In this document: one piece after another, positions 16,988 through 26,000 of the stretch
Position numbering within the stretch: position 1 is the stretch's first letter
How the letters are laid out: each line of letters opens with the position of its first letter
NCBI RefSeq assembly: GCF_001969855.1
Contig: NZ_MRBL01000016.1
Location: 1 to 64,000 of the forward strand
Direction: 5' to 3'
Source of the DNA: Bacillus haynesii
GTDB lineage: Bacteria > Bacillota > Bacilli > Bacillales > Bacillaceae
Length of the DNA stretch: 64,000 bases
Program-made: the position numbers and the translations under genes
The notes under the pieces: model-generated
Database searches by the model: none
Told to the model about the DNA's origin: nothing
The model's input: the letters and a program-made list of their open reading frames with translations, nothing else

Positions 16988-18229
16988 CTATCTGGCGTCA
17001 GCCGGCTGCAGCCCTTTCTCCCCTTTTTTGCTGTCTTCCTTTTTGACATGAATCATGGTCAGCACCAGCACACCGACGACTAATGTCAGACCCGCAATCG
17101 ACATAAACATGCCAAGTTTCGACCATTCCATCAGTCTCCCGAAAATCGGCGGACCGATGGCGACTCCTAAAAATCTGACCGATCCATACAGAGATGTCAC
17201 AAAGCCGCGCCTCTCTTTTCCGACAGCCCCGGTTATGAAGCTGTTGACACACGGCAGAACAAAGCCTGTACCGATGCTGCTGATGACAAGGATCGAAATA
17301 AAAGGAATGAGCGCGGAGAAAAAAGACAGTGTGCCGTAGGAAATCGTAATCAGAGCGAGCCCGATGACCATCATTCTTTTCATCAGCTGCTGATTTTGTC
17401 CGATTTTGCTGCCCGTAATATATGATGTTGTACACATCACAAGCAAAGGAATCGCCAAGATCAGACCTTTCTTTACGCCGTCTGTATGAAATTCTTTTTC
17501 CAAAATATCAGATAAGTAAAAGAGGATGCCAAACAGAGTAAACAAACAAACGGCTCCTGCGAGATATGCGGTGAAAAGCCATCTGCCCTCATGTTTAAAA
17601 ACGCTTGTCAGCCCTTTCACATATTTTCCGAGAGGCGGCGGATCTTTTTTCTTGTCTTTTTCTTTGATAAAAATCCAAGTCAAAATGATCGGTGCAATAC
17701 AGAAAGCCGGAAATGCAAAAAACACCCAAAACCAAGCGATCAATGCAATCAATGATCCTAAAATCGGAGACAGCACTTTACCAAAGCCGTTCGAGGCTTC
17801 AACAAGACCGAGCACCCGGCTTTCGTCAGACCCTTTAAAAAGGTCTCCTGTCAGCGCCATAGCGATCGGCGCTGTACCGGCTGCCCCGAGCCCCTGCAGT
17901 CCTCTCCCGAAAAGCACCCACGGGAAGGCGTTCTCAAAGGTCGTCGATGCAAATCCTGCAAGAATCCCGCCGGCCCCGTAAAGGAACAGGCACGGAATAA
18001 TCACCACTTTCCTTGAAAAGCGGTCCGCCAAGTAACCCAGCAGCGGAATAAAGAGCGCTGCAGTGATCGAAAACACGGTAATGACAAGGCTGACTTGAAA
18101 TTGCGATAAATTGAGTTCAGATTTCATCTTCGGCAAAATCGGAATCAGCATCGAATTTCCCAACGTCATAATCAACGGGATCGACCCGATAGCGACAACC
18201 GTCATGCCAGAGGTTTGTTTTTCTGCCAT
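16988..18229 (-). CDS. yitG: MFS transporter, YitG
   Basis: Twelve-helix major facilitator protein of 413 residues. MFS signatures are [16 protein letters not shown] between helices 2 and 3 and [24 protein letters not shown] in helix 4 and after. It belongs to the drug:H+ antiporter-1-like group. The operon with yitF suggests it could carry the YitF substrate or product; that is inference. Start chosen at ATG 18229 (MAEKQTSG). An ATG 12 nt upstream is too close to AGGAAGG. Confidence 0.85.
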   Translation of the reverse strand: MAEKQTSGMTVVAIGSIPLIMTLGNSMLIPILPKMKSELNLSQFQVSLVITVFSITAALFIPLLGYLADRFSRKVVIIPCLFLYGAGGILAGFASTTFENAFPWVLFGRGLQGLGAAGTAPIAMALTGDLFKGSDESRVLGLVEASNGFGKVLSPILGSLIALIAWFWVFFAFPAFCIAPIILTWIFIKEKDKKKDPPPLGKYVKGLTSVFKHEGRWLFTAYLAGAVCLFTLFGILFYLSDILEKEFHTDGVKKGLILAIPLLVMCTTSYITGSKIGQNQQLMKRMMVIGLALITISYGTLSFFSALIPFISILVISSIGTGFVLPCVNSFITGAVGKERRGFVTSLYGSVRFLGVAIGPPIFGRLMEWSKLGMFMSIAGLTLVVGVLVLTMIHVKKEDSKKGEKGLQPADAR

Positions 18230-18299
18230 AAGTTTGTACATCCTTCCTATTCATGATGAACTGTAAAATTTGAGTTAAGTGATCCGTTAACATCCGTCA

Positions 18300-19307
18300 T
18301 CAGCTGAGCTTTGTTCCTGACCGTTTTTCAGGTTCGCGCCGGCCGAGCCGTTCAGTATACAAATCGATATCCACCGCATATCTCGGCCTTCTTTTCACTT
18401 CGGTGAAAATCGTTCCGATATATTCGCCGATAATGCCGATTCCCATCAATTGCAGGCCGCCCAAAAACCATATCGAAATGATCAACGAAGCCCAGCCTGC
18501 ATTCGTGTAGCCGAGCAGTTTTTGAATCATTGCATATATACCCGCGATGCAGCTTAGGAAAAATAAGAAGAAGCCAATCAGGGTAAAAAAACGGATCGGA
18601 GCGACACTGAAAGACGTAATCCCGTGAAAAGCGAAAGACAGCATTTTTTTCAGCGGATATTTCGTTTCTCCAGCCAGCCGCTCTTTTCGGTCATAGAACA
18701 CTTTGGCCGACCGGAGGCCGATCAGGGGCACCAGACCGCGCAGGAAAACATTTGCTTCTGCATAGCGGCTGAGCTCCTCAAGCGCCCGTTTATTCAAAAG
18801 TCGAAAATCGGCATGGTTATCAACCAGCTGGATGCCAAGCTTATTCATGACCCGGTAAAACCATGCGGCTGTCGTTCGTTTAAACCACGTATCTGTTTTC
18901 CGGCTTCGGCGTACACCGTAGACGATTTCATAGCCTTCATGATATTTTTCGATAAACTGGCGAATCGCCGAAATGTCATCCTGAAGGTCGGCATCGATTG
19001 AAATCACGCAATCCGATTTTTGCTTCGCTTTATCGAGTCCGGCTAAGAGGGCTTTTTGATGTCCTGAATTACGGGCCAGCTTCAAGCCTGTCACATAGCG
19101 GTTTTTTGTACTTTCCATGGCAATCAGCGGCCATGTGCGATCCGTCGATCCGTCATCGACAAATAATAGCTTGCTCTCTGAAGAGATCAGTTTGTCCGCT
19201 GTGAGATCATCCAATACCGCAGTCAGCTGTTTTACGGTTTCGGCAAACACGTCCTCTTCGTTATAACAGGGTACGACAATCGTCAGCAAAGGCTGTTGAA
19301 GATTCAA
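18300..19307 (-). CDS. ykoT: Membrane glycosyltransferase family 2, YkoT type
   Basis: Protein of 335 residues. The N-terminal GT-A domain has LTIVVPCYNEEDVF, LFVDDGSTDRTW, SIDADLQDD (DxD) and the acceptor region; two C-terminal helices lie near 232-255 and 265-290. The family (CsbB, YkcC, YkoT, GtrB) moves a sugar to undecaprenyl phosphate for later decoration of cell-surface polymers. The start ATG overlaps the ykoS stop by 4 nt (ATGA), so the two are coupled. The partner is a large YfhO/YkoS-type membrane protein that would transfer the sugar outside. Sugar identity is unknown. Confidence 0.85.
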   Translation of the reverse strand: MNLQQPLLTIVVPCYNEEDVFAETVKQLTAVLDDLTADKLISSESKLLFVDDGSTDRTWPLIAMESTKNRYVTGLKLARNSGHQKALLAGLDKAKQKSDCVISIDADLQDDISAIRQFIEKYHEGYEIVYGVRRSRKTDTWFKRTTAAWFYRVMNKLGIQLVDNHADFRLLNKRALEELSRYAEANVFLRGLVPLIGLRSAKVFYDRKERLAGETKYPLKKMLSFAFHGITSFSVAPIRFFTLIGFFLFFLSCIAGIYAMIQKLLGYTNAGWASLIISIWFLGGLQLMGIGIIGEYIGTIFTEVKRRPRYAVDIDLYTERLGRREPEKRSGTKLS

Positions 19308-21043
19308 TTTGCTTCCTCCTTATCGATGCTTATCGCTTCATATACATAGATGTTCCAAGCGGACTGCGGGTGGCTGAACCGCTTTAAAAACGCGAGCTTG
19401 TTTTGTTCTGCATTCATAATCGGAACGGAAGAAAAAATATATCGTCCCCCCATTTTTTTGAACGCTTCAGTGTTTAATTCCAGGTTCGTGATTTTTTTCT
19501 TCGTGTTCTTTTTGAACGCGTAATGTTTTCCAAGCTCGTCAACAAACAAGTAGCAGCGGCTCCCCCACTCATCGAAATAGCGCTTCAAGGCCGGATTTTT
19601 ATCAAGCTCTTTGGCGATGATTTTCCGGAATTGATACTTGTATTTGAGCGGATAAATATTGGCATACGTATCAAGTGTGTAGAAGCCGTTATATTGCGCA
19701 ATCGCAGGATGCAGGCCGATGCTTGCCACCCGGTAGGAATCGGGAGGACGGCCGATGAATTGTTTGATCTGTTTAAACTGATCTGATGCATAAAATTCCC
19801 GAAATGTCGGGGCATGGTGGTATGCGCCGTAAGTCAACTCTTCATGAAACGGAATAAGCACGAGCAGCTGGGCAACCAGCGCGGCATGCACGAAGCGCCG
19901 CCACCTCTTCCCCATTTTCCACAATATGTAGCATGCAACTGCAAAGCTTGCATATATCACAAGAGGGCGCAAAAAGTGAAAACGTGCGAAATTGAAAGCC
20001 GAAAGCAGACTGATCTTTTCCTTTGGAAGCGCCCACAGTTTGTTGAACCAGAAGGCATACCATAAAGAAAGCGCATAATTTAAAATGAATAAAAAGATGA
20101 ACAGCTTTTCTTCTCTTGGCCGCTTTTCGCGTTGTCTTGCAACGACGAGCCCGAAAGTGAGCACAATCAAAGGCAGTATCACTGCCGTATGGACGGTCAT
20201 GACATGATTGTGGCCGAGCACGAAATTTTTAAAGGACAACCGAAACGAATGTAGGATATCATGCCTCGACGAAATAAATTCAACGCGATGCATCGTTTCG
20301 CCTGAAGCGAAAACCGAATAAACAAGCCGGTATTCTATCGCCAGAAAAATGCCTGTCATCAGGGCGATACTTCCGAGAAAGCGAAGGTTAAAGCTGCGCT
20401 TTGTAACCAAATCATAAAGCCAAATCAGCGAAACGGCGGCAAGGAAAAAGAAGAAACCGAGCACAAAACTTGAGTAAAGCGGCAAAAGTGCAAGGGTTGC
20501 CCACTCTTTCCATGAGTCGTTCCCTGCCCTGATGTTTAAAAAAGCCCATAAAGCTAAAGGATGGCCAAGCGTGCTGAGCATTCCCGAAGGCCAAAAGGGT
20601 GTCAGGGCAAAAGCAAGCGATACCGCGATTCTGATGAAATACGCTTTTTCATCGCGAATCACATGGCTTTTCAGCATGAGGTACATCCCGACAAAAGCAA
20701 ACACCCTCGTGATCGTCTGGCTTAAAGCATATGCGGTCATCGAGGGAAACAAGGCATGAAGCCAGACAATGCCGCTCCATTCCGTTCCGTAAGCATCCCG
20801 CGGCAGTCCGTTGATGATTTGTGGAATGACGGCTTTAACGCCGCCGAGCAGTTGCCCGCTTTCGGCCAGCACCTTATACCAGGCGATGTTGGAATCCAGG
20901 TTGTCATGCACGCGGATATGAGCGTCTTCATTTAATATGTAAAGCGGAAGGACATAGAGAAGAATGACACTGAATGCGAAAATCAAATATCGCTTTTCTC
21001 TGCTCAACTTTTTGACGAATAACGACACGAATACCACATCCAA
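19304..21043 (-). CDS. ykoS: Large membrane protein, probable GT-C-like sugar transferase, YkoS
   Basis: Protein of 579 residues with about ten hydrophobic segments and a soluble C-terminal part from about 400. The extracytoplasmic loop with EDAHIRVHDNLDSNIAWYK near 38-56 and LPRDAYGTEWSGIVWL near 78-93 resembles YkoS of B. subtilis and the YfhO group. In GtrB-like pairs the large partner transfers the lipid-linked sugar to lipoteichoic acid or another acceptor. Start is TTG at 21043 with a weak AGAGAA site, so a start slightly downstream is possible. No promoter was assigned. Confidence 0.78.
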   Translation of the reverse strand: MDVVFVSLFVKKLSREKRYLIFAFSVILLYVLPLYILNEDAHIRVHDNLDSNIAWYKVLAESGQLLGGVKAVIPQIINGLPRDAYGTEWSGIVWLHALFPSMTAYALSQTITRVFAFVGMYLMLKSHVIRDEKAYFIRIAVSLAFALTPFWPSGMLSTLGHPLALWAFLNIRAGNDSWKEWATLALLPLYSSFVLGFFFFLAAVSLIWLYDLVTKRSFNLRFLGSIALMTGIFLAIEYRLVYSVFASGETMHRVEFISSRHDILHSFRLSFKNFVLGHNHVMTVHTAVILPLIVLTFGLVVARQREKRPREEKLFIFLFILNYALSLWYAFWFNKLWALPKEKISLLSAFNFARFHFLRPLVIYASFAVACYILWKMGKRWRRFVHAALVAQLLVLIPFHEELTYGAYHHAPTFREFYASDQFKQIKQFIGRPPDSYRVASIGLHPAIAQYNGFYTLDTYANIYPLKYKYQFRKIIAKELDKNPALKRYFDEWGSRCYLFVDELGKHYAFKKNTKKKITNLELNTEAFKKMGGRYIFSSVPIMNAEQNKLAFLKRFSHPQSAWNIYVYEAISIDKEEAN

Positions 21044-21124
21044 TTTGTTCTCTTTTGGAAATATAGAGCTTTTATCATATCGCTGTTATTATTCGTGGAA
21101 GCGTTTTGAAAAATTCATCAAAAT

Positions 21125-21154
21125 GAAAAAAGCTGCCTGTTTCACCAGACAACT
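21125..21154 (-). terminator. Terminator of the small Pro/Tyr-rich gene
   Basis: A 10-bp stem with two G-T pairs (21130-21139 with 21145-21154) and a T6 run on the minus strand, 13 nt after the stop. Confidence 0.7.
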
Positions 21155-21166
21155 TCGGTTTACCCA

Positions 21167-21352
21167 TTACCAAGGGTAAGGGTAGAAAGGATAATAAGGA
21201 TAGAAGAACGGATAGAAGAATGGATACGGATAAAACGGCGGCCTTGGTCTAGGGCGCGGTCTTGGCCGCGGATAAGGGTAACCGCCATAAGTAAAAGGCT
21301 GCTGTCTATTCGCATCCGCCCAGTCATCTTGATATTGATAAGTCTCTTCCAC
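21167..21352 (-). CDS. Small Pro/Tyr/Phe-rich protein, coat-like
   Basis: Sixty-one residues from a GTG start (21350-21352) with an excellent AAAGGAGG site. The first 25 residues are acidic and Gln/Tyr rich. Next comes YPYPRP with repeated R-P units, then alternating F/Y/P dipeptides to a C-terminal YPYPW. There is no cysteine and no signal peptide. Tyr- and Pro-rich low-complexity proteins of this size are common in Bacillus spore coats and may be cross-linked by tyrosine oxidation. A sigma-K-like -10 lies 34 nt upstream. I do not recognise a named homologue. Confidence 0.72.
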   Translation of the reverse strand: MEETYQYQDDWADANRQQPFTYGGYPYPRPRPRPRPRPPFYPYPFFYPFFYPYYPFYPYPW

Positions 21353-21385
21353 TGTTATAGCCTCCTTTGATTGCTTTGCATACTT

Positions 21386-21394
21386 TAGGCTATG
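21386..21394 (-). promoter_or_regulatory. Sigma-K/E-like -10 element
   Basis: The minus strand reads CATAGCCTA, a full match to the CATANNNTA late mother-cell -10 pattern. It would give a leader of about 27 nt for the Pro/Tyr-rich gene. The -35 (AC at 19 nt) is poorly spaced. Confidence 0.4.
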
Positions 21395-21481
21395 TTATAT
21401 TCCATTAAATGGAGTACGTACACAGCCAAAATTTATATATATCAAATCGTTTAAGGCTGGCCGAGAAAACAGTGAACGAAA

Positions 21482-21533
21482 GAAAAACAAAACAGCCTGC
21501 CGCATCAATCTAAAAAAGGTTGAAGGACAGGCT
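21482..21533 (-). terminator. Terminator of gltAB
   Basis: AGCCTG (21494-21499) pairs with CAGGCT (21528-21533). Inner pairing CAATC/GGTTG surrounds an A-rich loop, and GTTTTGTTTTT follows on the minus strand, about 30-80 nt after the gltB stop. Confidence 0.65.
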
Positions 21534-21564
21534 TTCATTTATATGATGTAAATACCCCTTTGTT

Positions 21565-23046
21565 TTACGGCAGTACAGAACTCCCCATTAAATATTTGTC
21601 AACTTCACGGGCGACTTCGCGTCCCTCGTGAATCGCCCAAACGATCAGGCTTTGCCCTCTTCTCGCATCCCCTGCTGCGAAGACTCCGTCGACATTTGTT
21701 TTATATCCCCCGTATGCTGCGTCAACTTTATTTCTCACCGTATTTACCCCGAATTGTTCAAGCAGCGGCTGTTCCGTTCCTTCAAAGCCGATGGCGATAA
21801 AGACGTATTGAGCAGGCCATACTTTTTCCGTTCCCGGAATTTCGTGAAACTCAAATTTTCCTTGATCATTCTTTACTTTTTTCATTTGAATCGTATGAAG
21901 TTCTTTCAAATGGCCGTTTTTGTCTGCGACAAGCTTTTTCGTTTGGATCGAATACTGTCTCGGATCGCTGCCGAATGCTGCTTGCGCCTCTTCATAAGCA
22001 TAGTCCAGCGAATGGACATGCGGCTGTTCCGGCCACATATTTTCGGCGGTTCTTGTATCGGGCAGCTTCGGATGTTTACCGAACTGGACGACGCTTCGCG
22101 CTTTTTGGCGCAGGGCCGTTGCAACGCAGTCTGCCCCCGTGTCCCCGCCGCCAATGACGATGACGTCTTTATTTTTCGTATTGATAAACTGCTTATCTTT
22201 AAAATTCGAATCGAGCATGCTCTTAATGGTGCCTGTTAAATAGTCCATGGCAAAGTGGACACCTTTTGCTTCACGGCCTTCAATCAAGAGATCGCGCTGT
22301 TTTTGGGCCCCTGTGCAAAGGATAACCGCATCGTACTGTTCTTTTAGTTCGTCGGCTGTAATATCTTTGCCGATTTCCGTATTGGTGACAAAGTCAATGC
22401 CTTCCTGCGTCAATAGCTTGATGCGGCGTTCGACAACGCTTTTTTCAAGTTTCATGCTTGGAATACCGTACATTAACAGGCCGCCCGGGCGGTCGCTGCG
22501 CTCATAAACAGTGACCGAATGCCCCGCCTGATTCAATTGATCGGCGCTTGCGAGACCGGCAGGCCCTGAGCCAACTATCGCGATTTTCTTGCCGCTCCGT
22601 TTTTTCGGAATTCGCGGCTGAATCCATCCGTTTTCAAATCCTTTGTCAATAATCGTCCGTTCGATCCCTTTGATGGATACGGCCGGATCGGAAATCGCCA
22701 CCGTACAAGAACCCTCACAAGGCGCCGGACAAACCCGTCCCGTAAATTCAGGGAAGTTGTTTGTCTTTAGAAGGCGGTCAAGCGCTTCTTTCCACCTTCC
22801 CTTGTAAACGAGGTCATTCCATTCAGGGATTAAATTGTGAATCGGACATCCCGACGTATAACCGCTTATATCCATGCCAATTTGGCAAAAGGGGGTGCCG
22901 CAGTCCATGCAGCGCGCTCCCTGTCTTTTTGATGCTTCCTCAGAAAATGGAGACGAATATTCGTTCCAGTCGTTTATCCGTGTGAGAGGATCGCGTTCAG
23001 CAGGCTTTTCCCGCTTGAATTCCATAAATCCTGTTGCTTTGCCCAT
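21565..23046 (-). CDS. gltB: Glutamate synthase small subunit
   Basis: FAD/NADPH-binding subunit of 493 residues that passes electrons to GltA for glutamine-dependent glutamate formation. The N-terminal domain carries two 4Fe-4S clusters (CMDCGTPFCQ, SGCPIHN, CPAPCEGSC). Two Rossmann motifs follow: AIVGSGPAGLASADQLNQAGHSVTVYERSD (split) near 150-180 for FAD and VIVIGGGDTGADCVATALRQ near 290 for NADPH. I start at ATG 23046 (MGKATGFMEF), giving the exact length of B. subtilis GltB, with GGGGAGGGG upstream. It lies 16 nt after gltA. Confidence 0.97.
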   Translation of the reverse strand: MGKATGFMEFKREKPAERDPLTRINDWNEYSSPFSEEASKRQGARCMDCGTPFCQIGMDISGYTSGCPIHNLIPEWNDLVYKGRWKEALDRLLKTNNFPEFTGRVCPAPCEGSCTVAISDPAVSIKGIERTIIDKGFENGWIQPRIPKKRSGKKIAIVGSGPAGLASADQLNQAGHSVTVYERSDRPGGLLMYGIPSMKLEKSVVERRIKLLTQEGIDFVTNTEIGKDITADELKEQYDAVILCTGAQKQRDLLIEGREAKGVHFAMDYLTGTIKSMLDSNFKDKQFINTKNKDVIVIGGGDTGADCVATALRQKARSVVQFGKHPKLPDTRTAENMWPEQPHVHSLDYAYEEAQAAFGSDPRQYSIQTKKLVADKNGHLKELHTIQMKKVKNDQGKFEFHEIPGTEKVWPAQYVFIAIGFEGTEQPLLEQFGVNTVRNKVDAAYGGYKTNVDGVFAAGDARRGQSLIVWAIHEGREVAREVDKYLMGSSVLP

Positions 23047-23062
23047 TTTCCCCTCCCCTTTC

Positions 23063-26000
23063 TTACTGTGCCACCGCTTCTTTTGATGAAGCAGCCGCAG
23101 ATGGTTCAATCTTTTGCTTCGTACCGGCTTCAAACGCGTACATTAACGCCTCTTCATCAGACAAGCCGGCTTCTTTCTGCTCTTTAATCCGCTCTATCAT
23201 TTGCTTGAAGTCTTTCGGAATCACTTTCACAAACCGACCGACGGCCTCTTCCCAATGATCAAGTATTGAAGCTGCTTTTGAGCTTCCAGTATATCTGTAA
23301 TGGTTTTCGATCATCGTTTTCAGTTCCGCGATTTCCTCAGGTGCTTCAAGTGTTTCAAACTCGATCATTTCAGGATTGCATTTCCGTTTAAAGGCTTTTT
23401 TGTCTTCGGCGTACACGTAGGCGATTCCGCCTGACATGCCCGCGGCAAAGTTTTTGCCGACGTCGCCGAGAATGGCGACGCGCCCGCCGGTCATGTATTC
23501 GCATCCATGGTCGCCGATGCCTTCAACGACAACGCTGACTCCGCTGTTTCTGACGGCAAAACGTTCGCCGGCGAGTCCGTTAATATAAGCTTCTCCGCTT
23601 GTAGCACCGTAAAACGCGACGTTTCCGACAATAACATTTTCACGGAATGCAGGGTTGAATTCGTCAGGCGCTTTGACGGCGATTTTTCCGCCTGAAAGAC
23701 CTTTGCCGATGTAATCATTGGCATCTCCTGTCAAATACATCGTCATTCCTTTTGGTACGAACGCTCCGAAGCTTTGCCCCGCTGAACCTGTGAATCGGAG
23801 TGTAATCGTATCTTCAGGGAGACCTTCTTCACCGTAGCGCTTAGAAATTTCGCTTCCGGTTACGGCTCCTGTTACACGGTTGATATTGCGGATTTCAAAA
23901 GATGCTTCCGCAGGCGTACCGTTTTCAACAGCTGACTGCACGGCCGGTAAGATTTGCGTAATATCGAGCGATTCATCGATTTTATGGTTTTGCGGCGTAC
24001 GGAATGTACGTGCGCCTTCTGGCTGATAAAGCAGGTTTGATAAATCGAGCTGCCCCGCTTTCCAATGCGCTTTGGCCCGTTCGCTGACACGAAGGACATC
24101 CGTGCGGCCCACCATTTCATCAACTGTTCTGAAACCAAGCTGGGCCATCAATTCGCGGACTTCTTCTGCGACAAAGAGCATGTAATTCACGATGTGATCC
24201 GGATCGCCCATGAACTTTTTGCGAAGCTCAGGGTTTTGCGTTGCTACCCCGACAGGGCACGTATCCAAATGGCAGGCTCTCATCATGACGCAGCCGAGAA
24301 CAACGAGCGGTGCTGTGGCAAAACCGAATTCTTCAGCTCCTAAAAGCGCAGCCATGACAACGTCTCTGCCGGTCATTAATTTGCCGTCTGTTTCCAATAC
24401 GACGCGTTCGCGCAAACCGTTCATCATCAGTGTTTGATGAGCTTCAGCAAGTCCAAGCTCCCATGGAAGGCCGGTATGCTTAATACTTGTTTTCGGTGAT
24501 GCTCCAGTGCCCCCGTCATAGCCGCTGATGACGATGACATCGGCAGTCGCTTTGGCGACTCCGGCTGCAATCGTGCCGACCCCGGCTTTAGCGACAAGCT
24601 TTACGCTGATCCGTGCATCGCGGTTGGCGTTTTTCAAGTCATGGATCAACTGCGCCAAATCTTCAATCGAGTAGATATCATGGTGCGGCGGCGGTGAAAT
24701 CAAGCCGACCCCAGGCGTAGATCCGCGAACATTGGCAACCCATGGATACACTTTATTGCCAGGGAGCTGTCCGCCTTCCCCAGGTTTTGCACCCTGCGCC
24801 ATCTTAATTTGCAGCTCGTCGGCATTGACGAGATAGTGGCTTTTCACACCGAAACGGCCTGAAGCAATTTGCTTGATCGCGCTGCATCGGTTATCACCAT
24901 GCGCGGCAGGCGTAAAGCGCGCCGGATCTTCTCCGCCTTCCCCGCTGTTGCTTTTTCCGCCGAGACGGTTCATTGCAATCGCCAGCGCTTCATGGGCTTC
25001 CTTGCTTAAAGAGCCGAATGACATCGCCCCTGTTTTAAAGCGGCGCACAATCGATTCAGCAGATTCGACTTCTTCAAGCGGCAGCGGCTTCCGGTTTTCA
25101 TCAAACGAGAAGAGATTACGGAGAAAACCGATTCTTTCTTCATCAGCCGCTTTCGAATATTGTTTAAACAGGCTGTAATCACCTTTGCGGCATGCCCATT
25201 GCAGCGTGTGAATCGTTTTCGGGTTAAAAGCGTGGTGTTCCCCGCCTTTTCTCCATTGAAAATCGCTTCCCGAATCAAGCGTTTCACTGAATGTATCTTC
25301 ATAAGCTTCCCTGTGGCGGCGCTTCGCTTCTTCGGCAATCGTGTCCAAACCGATTCCGCCGAGCTGTGATGCCGTTCCTGTGAAATAGCTGTCTATGACG
25401 TCTTTGCTGATCCCGACCGCTTCAAAAATCTGTGCGCCCCTGTAGCTTTGGACAGTGGAAATACCCATTTTGGACATCACTTTTACGACGCCCTCTGTCA
25501 CGCTTTTGCTGTATTTTGTAACGGCTTCTTCATAGCTGATGGAGAGCGCTCCGTCTTCAATCGCCTGTTTGTATGTCGCATACGTGAGGTACGGATGAAT
25601 GGCATCAGCTCCGTAGCCGATCAAGGCGGCAAAATGATGAACTTCGCGCGCTTCACCGGATTGGGCGATAATGCTGACTTTCGTACGTTTTCCTGCACGG
25701 ACCAAATACTGATGCAAGGCACTGACGGCTAGCAGCGCAGGAATCGGCGCTTTCTGACCGTCCATTTTGCGGTCGGATAAAATAAGGAGTGTCACGCCTT
25801 CGGCAATCGCTCTGTCCACTTCTTTAAACATATCTTCGAGTCCGCTCTTCAAATCGTCTGTAAAGAGCGTATGAATCGTCTTGCTTTTGAAATCCTTGTG
25901 CACAAGTCCTTTTAAAGAATTGAACTGTGCGTTCGTCAAGACCGGTGTATACAATTTGATCCGGCGGCAGCTGCTTTCGTTCGGATGGAGAACATCGCCT

